Positions 36,280 through 46,253 of a stretch of DNA of 64,000 bases are shown piece by piece. The stretch is taken from positions 1-64,000 of the forward strand of contig JAHJTV010000017.1 of the NCBI GenBank assembly GCA_018829445.1, given 5' to 3'. The stretch comes from a bacterium. GTDB lineage: Bacteria; SAR324; XYD2-FULL-50-16. Position 1 is the first letter of the stretch, and every line of letters begins with the position of its first letter. Below the pieces are notes generated by a model, which did no database searches, was not told where the DNA came from, and saw nothing but the letters and a program-made list of their open reading frames with translations. The position numbers and the translations under genes were made by a program.

Positions 36280-38922
36280 TTACTGCACTTCATAAGAAAA
36301 AGATCCTTGCTCATCCAGGGATACCTTTACTTTTTCAAAAGCGAGTCCTTCGGCCATTCTTGTTAGAATTTTGGTTGATAGCTCCGGTAAAAGATGGTTA
36401 GTCAGGATATTATCTATATTCCTGGCTCCGCTATCAACTTCCGTGCAACGTGAGGCTACCGTATCGATTAAAATCGGATTAAATTCAAGCAGTGCACTAT
36501 TGTATTCCCAAAACCTTTTTTTTATTTTTTCCAGCTTCAATGTTACAATCTGTTCGATCTGTTCTTTACCGAGATGATAATAGGGAATAACTACCAATCG
36601 TCCCAACAGTGCGGGCTTAAAATGCTGAAGCAATTGAGGTCGTACCTGTTCGACCAGAATATCGGGATCGGGAGGATCTGCCCGGTTTAAACAAAGTTCA
36701 GCGATTACATCAGACCCGATATTGGACGTTAAGAGAATCACTGTATTTTTAAAATCGATGCGCGTGCCCTCCCCATCTTCAATAGTTCCTTTGTCAAACA
36801 CCTGATAAAAAAGCTCCATCACATCCGGGTGTGCTTTTTCCACTTCATCGAGTAAAACGACACTGAAAGGTTGACGTCTAACTGCCTCAGTTAAAATACC
36901 ACCTGTTCCGAATCCAACATATCCTGGAGGAGCTCCTTTCAGTGAAGAAACTGTGTGGGCTTCCTGATATTCCGACATATTGACTGTAATGACGTTTTCC
37001 TCACCTCCATAAAGCAGCTCTGAGAGAGTCAATGCTGTTTCTGTTTTGCCTACACCACTGGGCCCAACCAACAGAAACACTCCAATCGGTTTTCCAGGAT
37101 CGTCTAAACGCGCCCTTGAGGTTCTAATGCGACGACTGATTGCAGCCAAAGCATGACTCTGCCCGATTAACCGTTTCTCCATCATCTCCTTCAAATTCAG
37201 AATCGATTTAATCTCATCAGTCATCATTTTTCCAACTGGAATTCCGGTCCAGCCGGAAACTATGGAAGCTACAATATCAGAATCGACCTCAATATGAGCC
37301 ATTGGAGCATTATCCTGTACCAACTTTAGTGCTTCTCTTGCATGTTTAAGAGATAGATTAATCTCAGTATTCTCCACATCACATCCTCTTTTTTCCACCA
37401 ATTCCGCATTCATCTCCTTAATCTTATTCAGTAGCTTTTTCTCCTCCTCCCAACGGACTTCCAGTAATTGTAATTTCTTTTGATTCCGTTCTTTTTCTTC
37501 AAACAGGGTTTGAAATTTAATACCATTTTCTCCAGTAACGGCATTTTCACCTTTCATGATTGCTATTTCCCGTTCCAATATCTTTAGTCTTCGTATAACA
37601 TCTTCAATTACTGCCGGGGTTGAGTCCTGCCCCACTGCAACTCTGGCGCAAGCTGTATCCAGAAGACTGACGGCTTTGTCCGGAAGTCGCCTTCCGGAGA
37701 TATAGCGATGAGATAGTTTAACTGCATCAACCACCGCCTCATCAATAATTCGAACCTTATGATAGTTTTCCAGAGACCTGGCCACACTTCGCAGCATCTC
37801 AATCGCCTGACCAGGTTCAGGCTCCTCCACTTTGATCACCTGAAATCGACGAACCAGGGCATGGTCCTTCTCGAAATACTTTTTATACTCACTCCAGGTT
37901 GTCGCTGCAATAGTACGAAGTTCGCCCCTGGCTAAGGCGGGTTTTAAAAGATTAGCCGCATCATTCTGACCTGCCTGCCCGCCAGCTCCAATTAATGTAT
38001 GGGCTTCGTCTACAAAAAGGATGATCGGTGAGGGAGAAGATTTTACCTCATTGATAACATCCTTCAGCCTCTGTTCAAATTCTCCCTTAACCCCGGCACC
38101 TGCCTGCATTAACCCCAGATCCAAAACATGGATGGAAACATCTCTGAGTGTTTGGGGAACGTCTCCACTCAGTATTCTCAAAGCAAATCCCTCCACTATT
38201 GCCGTTTTCCCTACTCCCGCATCTCCTGTTAAAATGGGGTTGTTTTGGCGCCTTCTCATGAGAATATCAATGATCTGCCGGATTTCCCTATCTCTGCCTT
38301 CCACCGGATCTATCTCCCCTGCCTTCGCCTTTTTACTCAAATTAACAGTAAACCGGTCTAAAACCCTCGTATTGCCGTTTTCTGTATTAGTTTGAAAACC
38401 TTTGCCATCGTCCATCTGGAAATGGTTATGAGACGTCACAACTCCACTTTCTTGAGACTGGTCCAGGATTTGCCTAAGATTATCCCCCAGGTTTTTAAAC
38501 GGAATCTGGAGCAGTGAGGGAATGGATTCCAATACCACTCCCCTCAATGTTTGATTGGATAATAGACCCATTATAACAGCACCGGAGCGAATGGTATTCT
38601 CGCCGAAATTCATTGAAGCAATCATCCAAGCCTCCTCCAGCAAAATGACAATCTGGGGTGACATGGCAGGAGTCCTGGCATTTCCTCTTTTTAAGTGATC
38701 AATGGTTTGCGAACATTGTCGCATTGGTTTTTCCGGATCGATGTTGTAATGATTTAAAATGACCCGAACATCCGTTTCCTTGTTCTCCAATAACTTTAAG
38801 ATAAAATGCTCCAGTTCAACATTAAAGTTGGTATTGGAGACACAAATCTCGGCTGCTTTCTGAACCGCCTGGTGACACACCGGATTCAACTTTTTTATTA
38901 ATGCTTCTAATTCGGTATTCAT
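36280..38922 (-). CDS. clpV: T6SS sheath-disassembly ATPase TssH (ClpV)
   Basis: About 880 residues, an AAA+ Clp/Hsp100 unfoldase that recycles contracted TssB-TssC sheaths. The N-terminal double Clp repeat, first Walker [14 protein letters not shown] (about residue 233), Walker [14 protein letters not shown], a middle coiled coil, second Walker [12 protein letters not shown] (about 615) and [11 protein letters not shown] are all intact. ATG 38922 ([14 protein letters not shown]) matches ClpV N-termini; an upstream GTG at 38955 would add 11 residues. It is encoded after hcp with a 288-nt gap that holds a structured element. Confidence 0.95.
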   Translation of the reverse strand: MNTELEALIKKLNPVCHQAVQKAAEICVSNTNFNVELEHFILKLLENKETDVRVILNHYNIDPEKPMRQCSQTIDHLKRGNARTPAMSPQIVILLEEAWMIASMNFGENTIRSGAVIMGLLSNQTLRGVVLESIPSLLQIPFKNLGDNLRQILDQSQESGVVTSHNHFQMDDGKGFQTNTENGNTRVLDRFTVNLSKKAKAGEIDPVEGRDREIRQIIDILMRRRQNNPILTGDAGVGKTAIVEGFALRILSGDVPQTLRDVSIHVLDLGLMQAGAGVKGEFEQRLKDVINEVKSSPSPIILFVDEAHTLIGAGGQAGQNDAANLLKPALARGELRTIAATTWSEYKKYFEKDHALVRRFQVIKVEEPEPGQAIEMLRSVARSLENYHKVRIIDEAVVDAVKLSHRYISGRRLPDKAVSLLDTACARVAVGQDSTPAVIEDVIRRLKILEREIAIMKGENAVTGENGIKFQTLFEEKERNQKKLQLLEVRWEEEKKLLNKIKEMNAELVEKRGCDVENTEINLSLKHAREALKLVQDNAPMAHIEVDSDIVASIVSGWTGIPVGKMMTDEIKSILNLKEMMEKRLIGQSHALAAISRRIRTSRARLDDPGKPIGVFLLVGPSGVGKTETALTLSELLYGGEENVITVNMSEYQEAHTVSSLKGAPPGYVGFGTGGILTEAVRRQPFSVVLLDEVEKAHPDVMELFYQVFDKGTIEDGEGTRIDFKNTVILLTSNIGSDVIAELCLNRADPPDPDILVEQVRPQLLQHFKPALLGRLVVIPYYHLGKEQIEQIVTLKLEKIKKRFWEYNSALLEFNPILIDTVASRCTEVDSGARNIDNILTNHLLPELSTKILTRMAEGLAFEKVKVSLDEQGSFSYEVQ

Positions 38923-39091
38923 TTTTAGCAGGTTGAAAACAACAGAGTAATACACCCCGGATCTGAGCTGTGAGAACTACACATTCAGGCTGTAAGTATT
39001 TTTTAATAAAAACAAAATTTTACATTTATTTATGCATGCTGTTGACAAAACAGCTGACCTAACTTTCCGGGATCTATGATAAAAACAGAAA

Positions 39092-39188
39092 GTTTAGAGC
39101 CACGACTAATAAACAGCTCCTTAATCTATACAAAGCACTGTCTTTTTCGACATTACGAATTAACGCAAATAAACTTGCAGCTCTAAAC
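39092..39188 (-). other. Structured element after hcp: 9-bp inverted repeat followed by T-rich tract
   Basis: On the minus strand GTTTAGAGC (39188-39180) and GCTCTAAAC (39100-39092) are exact complements, enclosing about 80 nt, and are followed by TTTCTGTTTTT. It begins 22 nt after the hcp stop. It could be a long-armed 3' structure that stabilises abundant hcp mRNA or lets only part of transcription continue into clpV. No known RNA family was recognised. Confidence 0.35.
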
Positions 39189-39210
39189 CCCATTAAGTTA
39201 AATCGAATCT

Positions 39211-39738
39211 CTAACTGATATTACCCGTCTCCAGATTCATGGCGACGGGTAATTCTCCTGTACCCTGCCCCGTATCATCCACAGGTGTATAAGAATATTT
39301 GACCATCCCGTAGTCCAATGCCAGCTCTTCCAAAGGAATCACTTGGTTCGGACTATCACTGAGCTTATGATCAGCAATCACCACCTTGTCCAGTTCGACA
39401 TACATATACTTAACATCCGAATTGTATGAGCTGATGGTCATTTTATTGATTTGAGCGCCTTTCCAGCATTTCTTCAACAATTCAGTAGTTGTAGAATCTA
39501 TCTGTTTTAACACCGTAATCTTTCCGTGCTTTGCTTTTCCGGCAGATGCTGTATTACCTGCAGATCGAGCCAACTGTGTCGGTTGGTTAAAGGAGTGACT
39601 CCAACCCAACAATTCCACCGAACCCTCTTCACCTGCATAGGTACTTGGCCCTTCCATACCGTCGATTTTAACAAATGTCCTTACGGCTTTGTTCTCAATG
39701 TCGGCTTTGGAAACTGTCATCGGCGTTTCGTTTGCCAT
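39211..39738 (-). CDS. hcp: T6SS tube protein Hcp (TssD)
   Basis: A 175-residue Hcp that stacks as hexameric rings to form the inner tube. Visible: FVKIDGMEGPST, the SVELLGWSHSFNQPT strand, GKAKHGKITVLKQIDSTTTELLKKCW and VIPLEELALDYGMVKYSYTPVD, all standard Hcp blocks. A strong AAGGAG site precedes the ATG. The 176-nt gap to tssC and the inverted repeat after the stop suggest separate control of this high-demand protein. Confidence 0.92.
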   Translation of the reverse strand: MANETPMTVSKADIENKAVRTFVKIDGMEGPSTYAGEEGSVELLGWSHSFNQPTQLARSAGNTASAGKAKHGKITVLKQIDSTTTELLKKCWKGAQINKMTISSYNSDVKYMYVELDKVVIADHKLSDSPNQVIPLEELALDYGMVKYSYTPVDDTGQGTGELPVAMNLETGNIS

Positions 39739-39914
39739 TTTTTCTCCTTGAAAAATATTAAAGGTATTCGATCAGCAATAATGACTCCCCTGCACTATTC
39801 TCCCAAAACAATCGAATTAAATTACTATCAATCGTTTCCAAAGGGATTGGCAGGCAATTCAGTACTGCTTACAAAATTGGTATGTAAAATAATAATATTG
39901 CCCTATGTATTTAA

Positions 39915-41411
39915 TTACCCCGTAGGAGCGGGCAGTTCTGCCACGAGTCTGATGGATGTGGTTAATTCCTCCAATTGAAAATGAGGTCTTAAAAAAACAA
40001 TTGCTTTAAAAACACCAATTTTGCCCTCAACCTCACTCACATCTACTCTTCCTTCTCTTAAGGGGTATTCCGCTTTTAGTTCCGGCCCCGCATCATCGGC
40101 TAACAAAATATAGTTCGCCAGCCAGTTGTTGAGATAATCCGAGATCTGTTCTTTAGTTGCGAAGGAACCGACCTTGTCTCGCATGATTACTTTGAGATAG
40201 TGAGCAAACCTGGAGGATGCCAGAATATAGGGTAACATCGAAGATATCTGTGCATTCTCGTTTGCCTCATCCAGATTGTAGATTTTAGGCTTATTGGTGG
40301 TCTGTCCGCCAAAAAAAGCAGCCTGATCCGTGTTTTTACAATGGACCAGACTGATAAAACCCAGATCATTCAGTTCTTTTTCCCTACGATCAGTAATAGG
40401 GGTTTCGGTTGGACATTTCAGTTCTATATCACCATTTTCAGTCAAAAAATTATGTGTCGGCAGGTTCTCAACCAATCCTCCACCTTCAACTCCCCTGATA
40501 GCAGCACACCACTTGTATTTTGAAAAGGCCGACGTAATTCGGGCTCCAAGAGCATACGCTGCATTACCCCATAAATACTTGCTATGATCGCTGCCGTTCA
40601 CATCTTCCACAAAGTTAAGATGCTCAACCGGTTCCGAGTCCGGGCCATAAGGTTGTCTTAACAGAATATGAGGAAGCACCAGCGAAACAAAACGGGAGTC
40701 TTCTGATTCCCTGAATGTTCGCCATTTTGCCAGTTCGGCACTCTCAAAAATCTTTGAGAGATCGTGGGGATTGTTTAATTCCGTGAAGGAATCCATATCA
40801 AACAGTTTTGAATCCGCAGCAGCAATAAATGGAGAGTGGGCTGCCGCAGCCACGTGTGATATTCTCTCTAATAGTGACATGTCCCTTGGATGACGACCAA
40901 ATGAGTAATCTCCGATTAACACACTGTACGGTGTTCCTCCGAAGGTCCCGTATTCCGACTCATATATTTTCTTGAACAGGGCACTCTGATCAAACTCCAT
41001 GGCCTTTTCCAGGTCATTTATCAGCTCATTCTTTGAGATATTTAAGACTCTCAATTTTAAGGTAGAACCTGTTTCAGTATTTTTAACCATGTATTCCAGG
41101 CCTTTCCAGGTTGCTTCTATTTTTTGAAACAGTTCGGCATGGAGAATCTCATTCAGCTGGGCGCCGATCAGATTATCTATCTGTCTGATCCGTTCCCTGA
41201 TGGTTGCATTCAACCCTCGATCAACCACCATCCCTTCATCCAATACCTGACGGGCAAATTCACCCAGCAGATCTTTGGCATAGGTTTGCTGCAGTTCGTC
41301 CTTTGCCATTTTCCCCTCTTGTACAATCTTGTCGATCAAACCCAATTCTCCTGATCCCAAAGACTGTTTTCCCGCCGCAGCAGGTTTAACTTCTTTATTT
41401 GAAGTGGCCAT
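39915..41411 (-). CDS. tssC: T6SS sheath large subunit TssC (VipB)
   Basis: A 498-residue TssC that forms the contractile sheath with TssB. Conserved blocks: YESEYGTFGGTPYSVLIGDY, ISHVAAAAHSPFIAA, WRTFRESEDSRFVSL, YLWGNAAYALG, IRGVEGGGLVENLP, KCPTETPITDRREKEL and RFAHYLKVIMRDKVGSF. The central KCPTE-x-ITDRREKEL block is intact, unlike in the second TssC-like protein at 44599-46107. Encoded 46 nt after tssB. Confidence 0.95.
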   Translation of the reverse strand: MATSNKEVKPAAAGKQSLGSGELGLIDKIVQEGKMAKDELQQTYAKDLLGEFARQVLDEGMVVDRGLNATIRERIRQIDNLIGAQLNEILHAELFQKIEATWKGLEYMVKNTETGSTLKLRVLNISKNELINDLEKAMEFDQSALFKKIYESEYGTFGGTPYSVLIGDYSFGRHPRDMSLLERISHVAAAAHSPFIAAADSKLFDMDSFTELNNPHDLSKIFESAELAKWRTFRESEDSRFVSLVLPHILLRQPYGPDSEPVEHLNFVEDVNGSDHSKYLWGNAAYALGARITSAFSKYKWCAAIRGVEGGGLVENLPTHNFLTENGDIELKCPTETPITDRREKELNDLGFISLVHCKNTDQAAFFGGQTTNKPKIYNLDEANENAQISSMLPYILASSRFAHYLKVIMRDKVGSFATKEQISDYLNNWLANYILLADDAGPELKAEYPLREGRVDVSEVEGKIGVFKAIVFLRPHFQLEELTTSIRLVAELPAPTG

Positions 41412-41457
41412 TACTTTCCTTTAGATAAAGGTTTAAAAATTAAAACTGGTCTGGTAA

Positions 41458-42051
41458 TTATTTTTTCTTTTTAGGTTTATCATCAGGTGTGCTTTCTTTC
41501 CCTTCATCATCTGCCACATCTTCATCATCAGAAAGAGTTACGGTTTCTTCTGGTGCTTTTGCGGCAGTAGCTGCTTTGATCTCTTCAAGTTCCGGAGTAT
41601 TGTTAACAATTTCTGACAACATCTCATCCAACTTATCATTTCCATCCAGCTTACCCAAAAGATCAACCAGATGGCTTCTTGCTTCAAAAAGTTTGTTTAA
41701 AGCGGGTACCTGTTTAACAACATTGAGAGGTTTAAAATCATCAATCTTGCTGAACTTTAGCTCCATGTTGAGTTTTGTATCGTTATTCGTCAGTTTGTTG
41801 TCAACGGACAGTGTTATTCTGGGTTCTATGGATTTTATGACACTGTCAAAATTATCCGAATCAATGTCGATAAACTTGCGATCCTTAAGCTTGGGCTGTT
41901 GTTTTTCAGACTGTCCGCCTAGATCGCTCATGACACCGACAACCAACGGTAATTCTTTCATTTGGACATCATCACCTATTTCAACATCATAGGTAATTTG
42001 CACCCGTGGTGGGCGGACTTTGGAAAGTTTATGTTGTGTGCTGTTCGACAT
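41458..42051 (-). CDS. tssB: T6SS sheath small subunit TssB (VipA)
   Basis: A 197-residue TssB. The RVQITYDVEIGD strand, LPLVVGVMSDLGG, KFIDIDSDNFDSVI and LKFSKIDDFKPLNVVKQVPAL are typical. After about residue 160 the protein has an extended acidic and then Lys-rich tail (DDEDVADDEG to KPKKKK), longer than in many TssB proteins. Only one TssB is present although two TssC-like proteins are encoded. A strong AAGGAGG site precedes the ATG. Confidence 0.94.
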   Translation of the reverse strand: MSNSTQHKLSKVRPPRVQITYDVEIGDDVQMKELPLVVGVMSDLGGQSEKQQPKLKDRKFIDIDSDNFDSVIKSIEPRITLSVDNKLTNNDTKLNMELKFSKIDDFKPLNVVKQVPALNKLFEARSHLVDLLGKLDGNDKLDEMLSEIVNNTPELEEIKAATAAKAPEETVTLSDDEDVADDEGKESTPDDKPKKKK

Positions 42052-42083
42052 AATGCCTCCTTAAACATATTTTAAGTATTTGA

Positions 42084-43172
42084 CTATTCCTGAATACCAA
42101 GCAGAGAATACACCTGTTGCAAGTTCTGTCCGTCTTTTAACAACTCTGTCAAAAGCTCGCTTAAACTCATCGACCCCCAACTTACAGCTCTTTTAACCAA
42201 ATAGGGCACCGGGCTATGAGGATCTATATCGGTTAGGTATTCAGCGATTTCAGCAAGCAGAAAAAACGCTTCCTCCCTGCTCTTGATTTGATGCCCTGAA
42301 TCAAATTGAAGTGTTTTAGACACAGAACGGACAGTTCTATTACTCCCCGGACTTTGCCGATCATTATCCATATGCGACTGATTTGTTTGTTTGCCTATCA
42401 GTAAGTTTATCTGTGTTTTGATCTCCGCCAGGGCCTTTTTGAAGCGTTCCAAACTGGGTGAGGTATCACCGCATTTTTCATCCAAAAAAGAACTCAGTTC
42501 GCCCGCAATCTTCAAGGCTTTATCAGTCGTTGAAGATAGTTGCACAAAAAATTCCAGGGGAGTCAATGAAGCACTTTTCTTAAATACCGCTTTGGTATAA
42601 ATTCTTTCGTCATCCAGCTTTTTTCTCGCACTAGCAGACTGTTTGGCCAGGGTTTCAAGATGAACCGTTTTTTCCCATTCCAGAAAGGTAAAACTATGAC
42701 AGTCCTCGTCATCAGGTTTGGTAATAGGGATAGTCTTGAGTTTTTCTGCAAGAACAGTATTGATCCATAAAAAGGGAGAAATCCTAAATTCAATATCATC
42801 CTCCTCAATTACAGGATGGAGGTTTTCCCAGTAAGTAGTACAAAGTTTATAAATCAAAGTTATACCCTCAACAACACCGGAAAATCCCCCTATATAAATC
42901 AATGACTCCAATAGCCAGGCAGCCAACTGTAAATCCTTCGACCTGTTTGCAATTGCATCAACGGTTAAATCGAAGACACCGTTCCAACTGGCTGTTTTTA
43001 GGTCGGTTTCCCATACTCCCTGTGGCAGGTTTGGATCATCCTCTTTTCTGAACTCCTCTATCTGATCATATTCACCTTTATATCTCAGATGCTCACCAAC
43101 CGGATTCCCATCAGAGATCGGCTTCACAAGATCATCGATGTTTAAAAATGAGGTGGTTGATTCTAACTCCAT
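42084..43172 (-). CDS. tssA: T6SS assembly protein TssA
   Basis: About 362 residues with an N-terminal ImpA_N domain: LVKPISDGNPVGEHLRY, then ASWNGVFDLTVDAIANRSKDLQLAAWLLES. The C-terminus DPHSPVPYLVKRAVSWGSMSLSELLTELL is the short C-terminal domain that caps or primes sheath growth. ATG 43172 fits the N-terminus better than an upstream TTG at 43184. It is the first gene of the T6SS transcript, with a 32-nt gap to tssB. Confidence 0.92.
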   Translation of the reverse strand: MELESTTSFLNIDDLVKPISDGNPVGEHLRYKGEYDQIEEFRKEDDPNLPQGVWETDLKTASWNGVFDLTVDAIANRSKDLQLAAWLLESLIYIGGFSGVVEGITLIYKLCTTYWENLHPVIEEDDIEFRISPFLWINTVLAEKLKTIPITKPDDEDCHSFTFLEWEKTVHLETLAKQSASARKKLDDERIYTKAVFKKSASLTPLEFFVQLSSTTDKALKIAGELSSFLDEKCGDTSPSLERFKKALAEIKTQINLLIGKQTNQSHMDNDRQSPGSNRTVRSVSKTLQFDSGHQIKSREEAFFLLAEIAEYLTDIDPHSPVPYLVKRAVSWGSMSLSELLTELLKDGQNLQQVYSLLGIQE

Positions 43173-43184
43173 GGCAAACAACAA

Positions 43185-44598
43185 AAAGATTGAAAGCTGT
43201 TTATTAAACTTAAATTATCACCGGTTGCGTATACTTTATGATTATAAACGTTATATTTCCGTGTGATTTCTGGTTAAACAAAACAACTCTGGTCTGCAAC
43301 TTATAGAATGGATTCTCTGATATAGCTGCCATCCCCTAATCTCCCAAGAGTCTCCAGTGGCCGCAGAGATAATATACCAGGAGGTGTGTTCGTAAACTCT
43401 CCTAACCCATGTGGCTCATGAACGGCAATTAAAACCCACCCGGGATTTTATTAAATATAGTTGACGTAATTATTAATCATAAAATGCCTTTAATATATTT
43501 TTTACAAAGTACATATTATATATATATTTGTGACTTTTTAAAATCTAAAAGCAAGTTTCGAAAAATATCACCTATTACTCATAACATGTCAATTGATATT
43601 ATTATAAAATTTACCATATCTCTTTGTTGACGCATGTTTCAACTTAATTCAATACATAACATGTGTCATATTTCTAGTATTTCACCATAAAATACAATTT
43701 TGATTCAATTTTATTAGCTACTTTTTACGATAAATACAGTAAAAGGAAGCTAATAGCAAATAACTATAATGTATTAGATGAATACTGAATGCATTTTCTG
43801 ATTTTTTCCTGAATTGAACATTTTAGCCAAAAAAATTCAAAAAACGGTCACTGATATCCGAATACAACCCGGGTTACTTCATTTCTTAAGCCAGGTATAC
43901 ATGAGAACTACGAGCATAATGATGTCTTTTAATTATTCTTTTTCCTTGATTGGATTTTGATTAACCACCGGTTTGTCAGAATATCATCTGAAAAGTTCTC
44001 GATACCAATTCAATTCTCTTTATGTACTGTAATTATCTATAATTTTTGTATTTTTATAATTCCTGATTCGACCATCCCAATTTCAGACGAACATGAGAAG
44101 CGTTGACGATCAATAACCGAAAAACATGTTCTAACACTTGATAAAAGCCCGTTGTTTATCAACTTACGACATTTTACATCTTTGAATTTTTCCACAGATT
44201 GAATTGAAATTGAAAATTTACATGAATTAACATTTTTTGATATAATATCAATTTTCTATCATATAAGAACCAATAGAATAATAAATTATATGTAATTCTT
44301 ATATACTTTAAGTCTATTGAAAAGATAACTTTTTACATTGCTAAATAGGATTAAATATATATAATAGTAAATATTTTATAGGATAAAATAGAGAATATGT
44401 CTAATAGTATATTTGCGATGAACAATAATTAGATAATTTAATTATAAAACGTATCAAATCACACATCGACATTAAACAGACGTGAGAAACAAGAGAAAAT
44501 GCACCGTTGCCTGTCCTTTACATTCTGGATTATAAGCTGATATCGGAAGATCCGCCGGAACAGCCAAGAAAGAAAAATGGTTTTTGGATTCCTAAATT
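43185..44598. other. 1.4-kb AT-rich divergent intergenic region
   Basis: No credible gene on either strand; very AT-rich, with runs such as TATTATATATATATTTG near 43510. It separates the two divergent T6SS transcripts and must hold their promoters. For the plus side, TTGCCT (44507-44512) and TATAAG (44531-44536) with an 18-nt spacer are a candidate 60 nt before the second tssC. No good sigma-54 site was seen. The length and composition suggest a silenced or regulator-rich control region. Confidence 0.4.
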
Positions 44599-46107
44599 AT
44601 GAAATCGCAGCAATCAGCATCAAGTAAACAGCCCTTAATCCAAATCAGAGAGGTTGATTCAAACTCCATACTTTCAACTATGTGGGAGCAAGTCCTTGCC
44701 ATCGATCAGAAAAAAAACTACTCCTCTCATTCAAGATCTTTAAGGCAATTGGTGATATCATTCACAGAACAGGTGAAAGCCGGGGAGATACAAAAAAAGG
44801 AGACTATCAGCTTGATGATCAGAAACCGGATGGCTTCAATTCAGTTGCGATTATCAAAACAACTTGACGAGATCTTACACCATCCGGATTTTCAGAAACT
44901 TGAATCAAAATGGCGTGGACTTCTTTTTCTGATCAACAGCTCCAAGTCGTCTGAACGCATCAAAATCAGGATTCTTAATATCTCCAAACAGGATCTGTTA
45001 AAGGACTTTGAAAGATCGGTACAATTTGATCGAAGTATTCTGTTCAGGCACATTTACGAAAGTGAATATGGTACTTTTGGAGGTAATCCTTTCTCATTTC
45101 TAATCGGGGATTACCAATTCTCCCGAAAACCAAAGGATATTCACCTTTTGCAGTTGATATCCAAAGTTGCTTCTGCTGCCCATTCACCGTTTATTTCGGG
45201 TGTGCACCCCGGTTTACTTGACATGGGAAGTTTTTCAGAACTGAGCGCTCCCGAAAATCTGGCCAGAATCTTTGAAAACCGGGAAATGACCAAGTGGCAA
45301 TCGTTTAGAAAATCGGAAGATTCACGTTATGTTGTGCTGGTGTTGCCACAAATACTATTGAGACTTCCTTATGGCAAATCAAAGACAAAACTGGATTCCG
45401 GTACGATTCAATATGAAGAAATGGTGGAAAAATCGGATGCTGAAAACTACCTTTGGGGTAACGCTGCTTATGCGTTGGGGCAGAGAATCTGCAATGCTTT
45501 CGAAGAATACGGATGGATGGCCAGATTTTTAGGAGTCGATGGATCGGGGGCAGGGAAAGTTAACGGACTTCCAATTCCTTTTTTTGACGCGGTCCCTTTA
45601 ACTAAGATGTCAACCAGCGTTTACATTTTGAGTTCCGTGGAAAAACAGTTGTCTCACCAGGGTCTGGTTTGTCTCTGCCATTGCAAAATGACCTCCTATT
45701 CCGCTTTTTTCAGTGCTCAAACTGTACATCAGCAGAAGACATATATGAGAAAAAGTAGCAATGCCAATGAAAGATTATCCGCCATGTTACCCCATATGTT
45801 GACCGCATCGCGTTTTGCACACTATCTGAAATCGATTATGAGGGACAAAGTCGGAAGATTGACGAATAAAGGTGAAATCGAAAAATATCTTAACAACTGG
45901 CTCAGCCAATATGTTTTAACCCAGACTAACGTTTCAACCGAGCTAAAATCGCAGCATCCGCTTCAAAAAAGCAGTGTAAAGGTTTTTGATGATTCAGAAC
46001 GACCGGGGCAGTTTAAAATACTGGCTCATATCAAACCACACTATCAACTTGAAGCACTGAATGCTTCCATACGACTAGTATCTTCTCTTCCAACCATACC
46101 CAACTAA
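44599..46107 (+). CDS. Second, diverged TssC-like sheath protein
   Basis: A 502-residue TssC paralogue. It keeps YESEYGTFGGNPFSFLIGDYQF, ISKVASAAHSPFI, WQSFRKSEDSRYVVLVLPQ, YLWGNAAYALG and RFAHYLKSIMRDKVG. The central motif is lost: the usual GVEGGG is GVDGSGAG, and the KCPTE-x-ITDRREKEL segment is replaced by MSTSVYILSSVEKQLS. No second TssB is encoded. It is transcribed away from the main cluster and followed by a second Hcp. It may form a specialised sheath segment, an inhibitor or a baseplate-associated cap with the single TssB. A degenerate duplicate is the simpler alternative, although the frame is intact. Confidence 0.85.
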   Translation: MKSQQSASSKQPLIQIREVDSNSILSTMWEQVLAIDQKKNYSSHSRSLRQLVISFTEQVKAGEIQKKETISLMIRNRMASIQLRLSKQLDEILHHPDFQKLESKWRGLLFLINSSKSSERIKIRILNISKQDLLKDFERSVQFDRSILFRHIYESEYGTFGGNPFSFLIGDYQFSRKPKDIHLLQLISKVASAAHSPFISGVHPGLLDMGSFSELSAPENLARIFENREMTKWQSFRKSEDSRYVVLVLPQILLRLPYGKSKTKLDSGTIQYEEMVEKSDAENYLWGNAAYALGQRICNAFEEYGWMARFLGVDGSGAGKVNGLPIPFFDAVPLTKMSTSVYILSSVEKQLSHQGLVCLCHCKMTSYSAFFSAQTVHQQKTYMRKSSNANERLSAMLPHMLTASRFAHYLKSIMRDKVGRLTNKGEIEKYLNNWLSQYVLTQTNVSTELKSQHPLQKSSVKVFDDSERPGQFKILAHIKPHYQLEALNASIRLVSSLPTIPN

Positions 46108-46150
46108 AGGCAAACAATGATCAATAAAAATATACCCAAGTCTTCAATGT

Positions 46151-46174
46151 AAAAAAAGTCCGTTAACTTTTTTT
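46151..46174 (+). terminator. A/T hairpin between tssC-like and hcp-like genes
   Basis: Seven A, GT, a 6-nt loop, AC and seven T (46151-46174) form a 9-bp A/T-rich hairpin 44 nt after the second tssC. It has the shape of a weak intrinsic terminator and could lower or uncouple expression of the downstream hcp-like gene. Confidence 0.4.
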
Positions 46175-46253
46175 AAGTTTTTGAGGCACTTCCCAATAAC
46201 CCCCTGAAATTGCCTCAAGTATTGAATCCAACCAGATCAAACGGGAGAAACAG

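Noticed and set aside
18759..43172. Phage tail or extracellular contractile injection system instead of T6SS
   Set aside because: TssM, TssL, ClpV, TssA and TssK are present and specific for T6SS; no tail terminator, tape measure or ATPase of eCIS type is seen.
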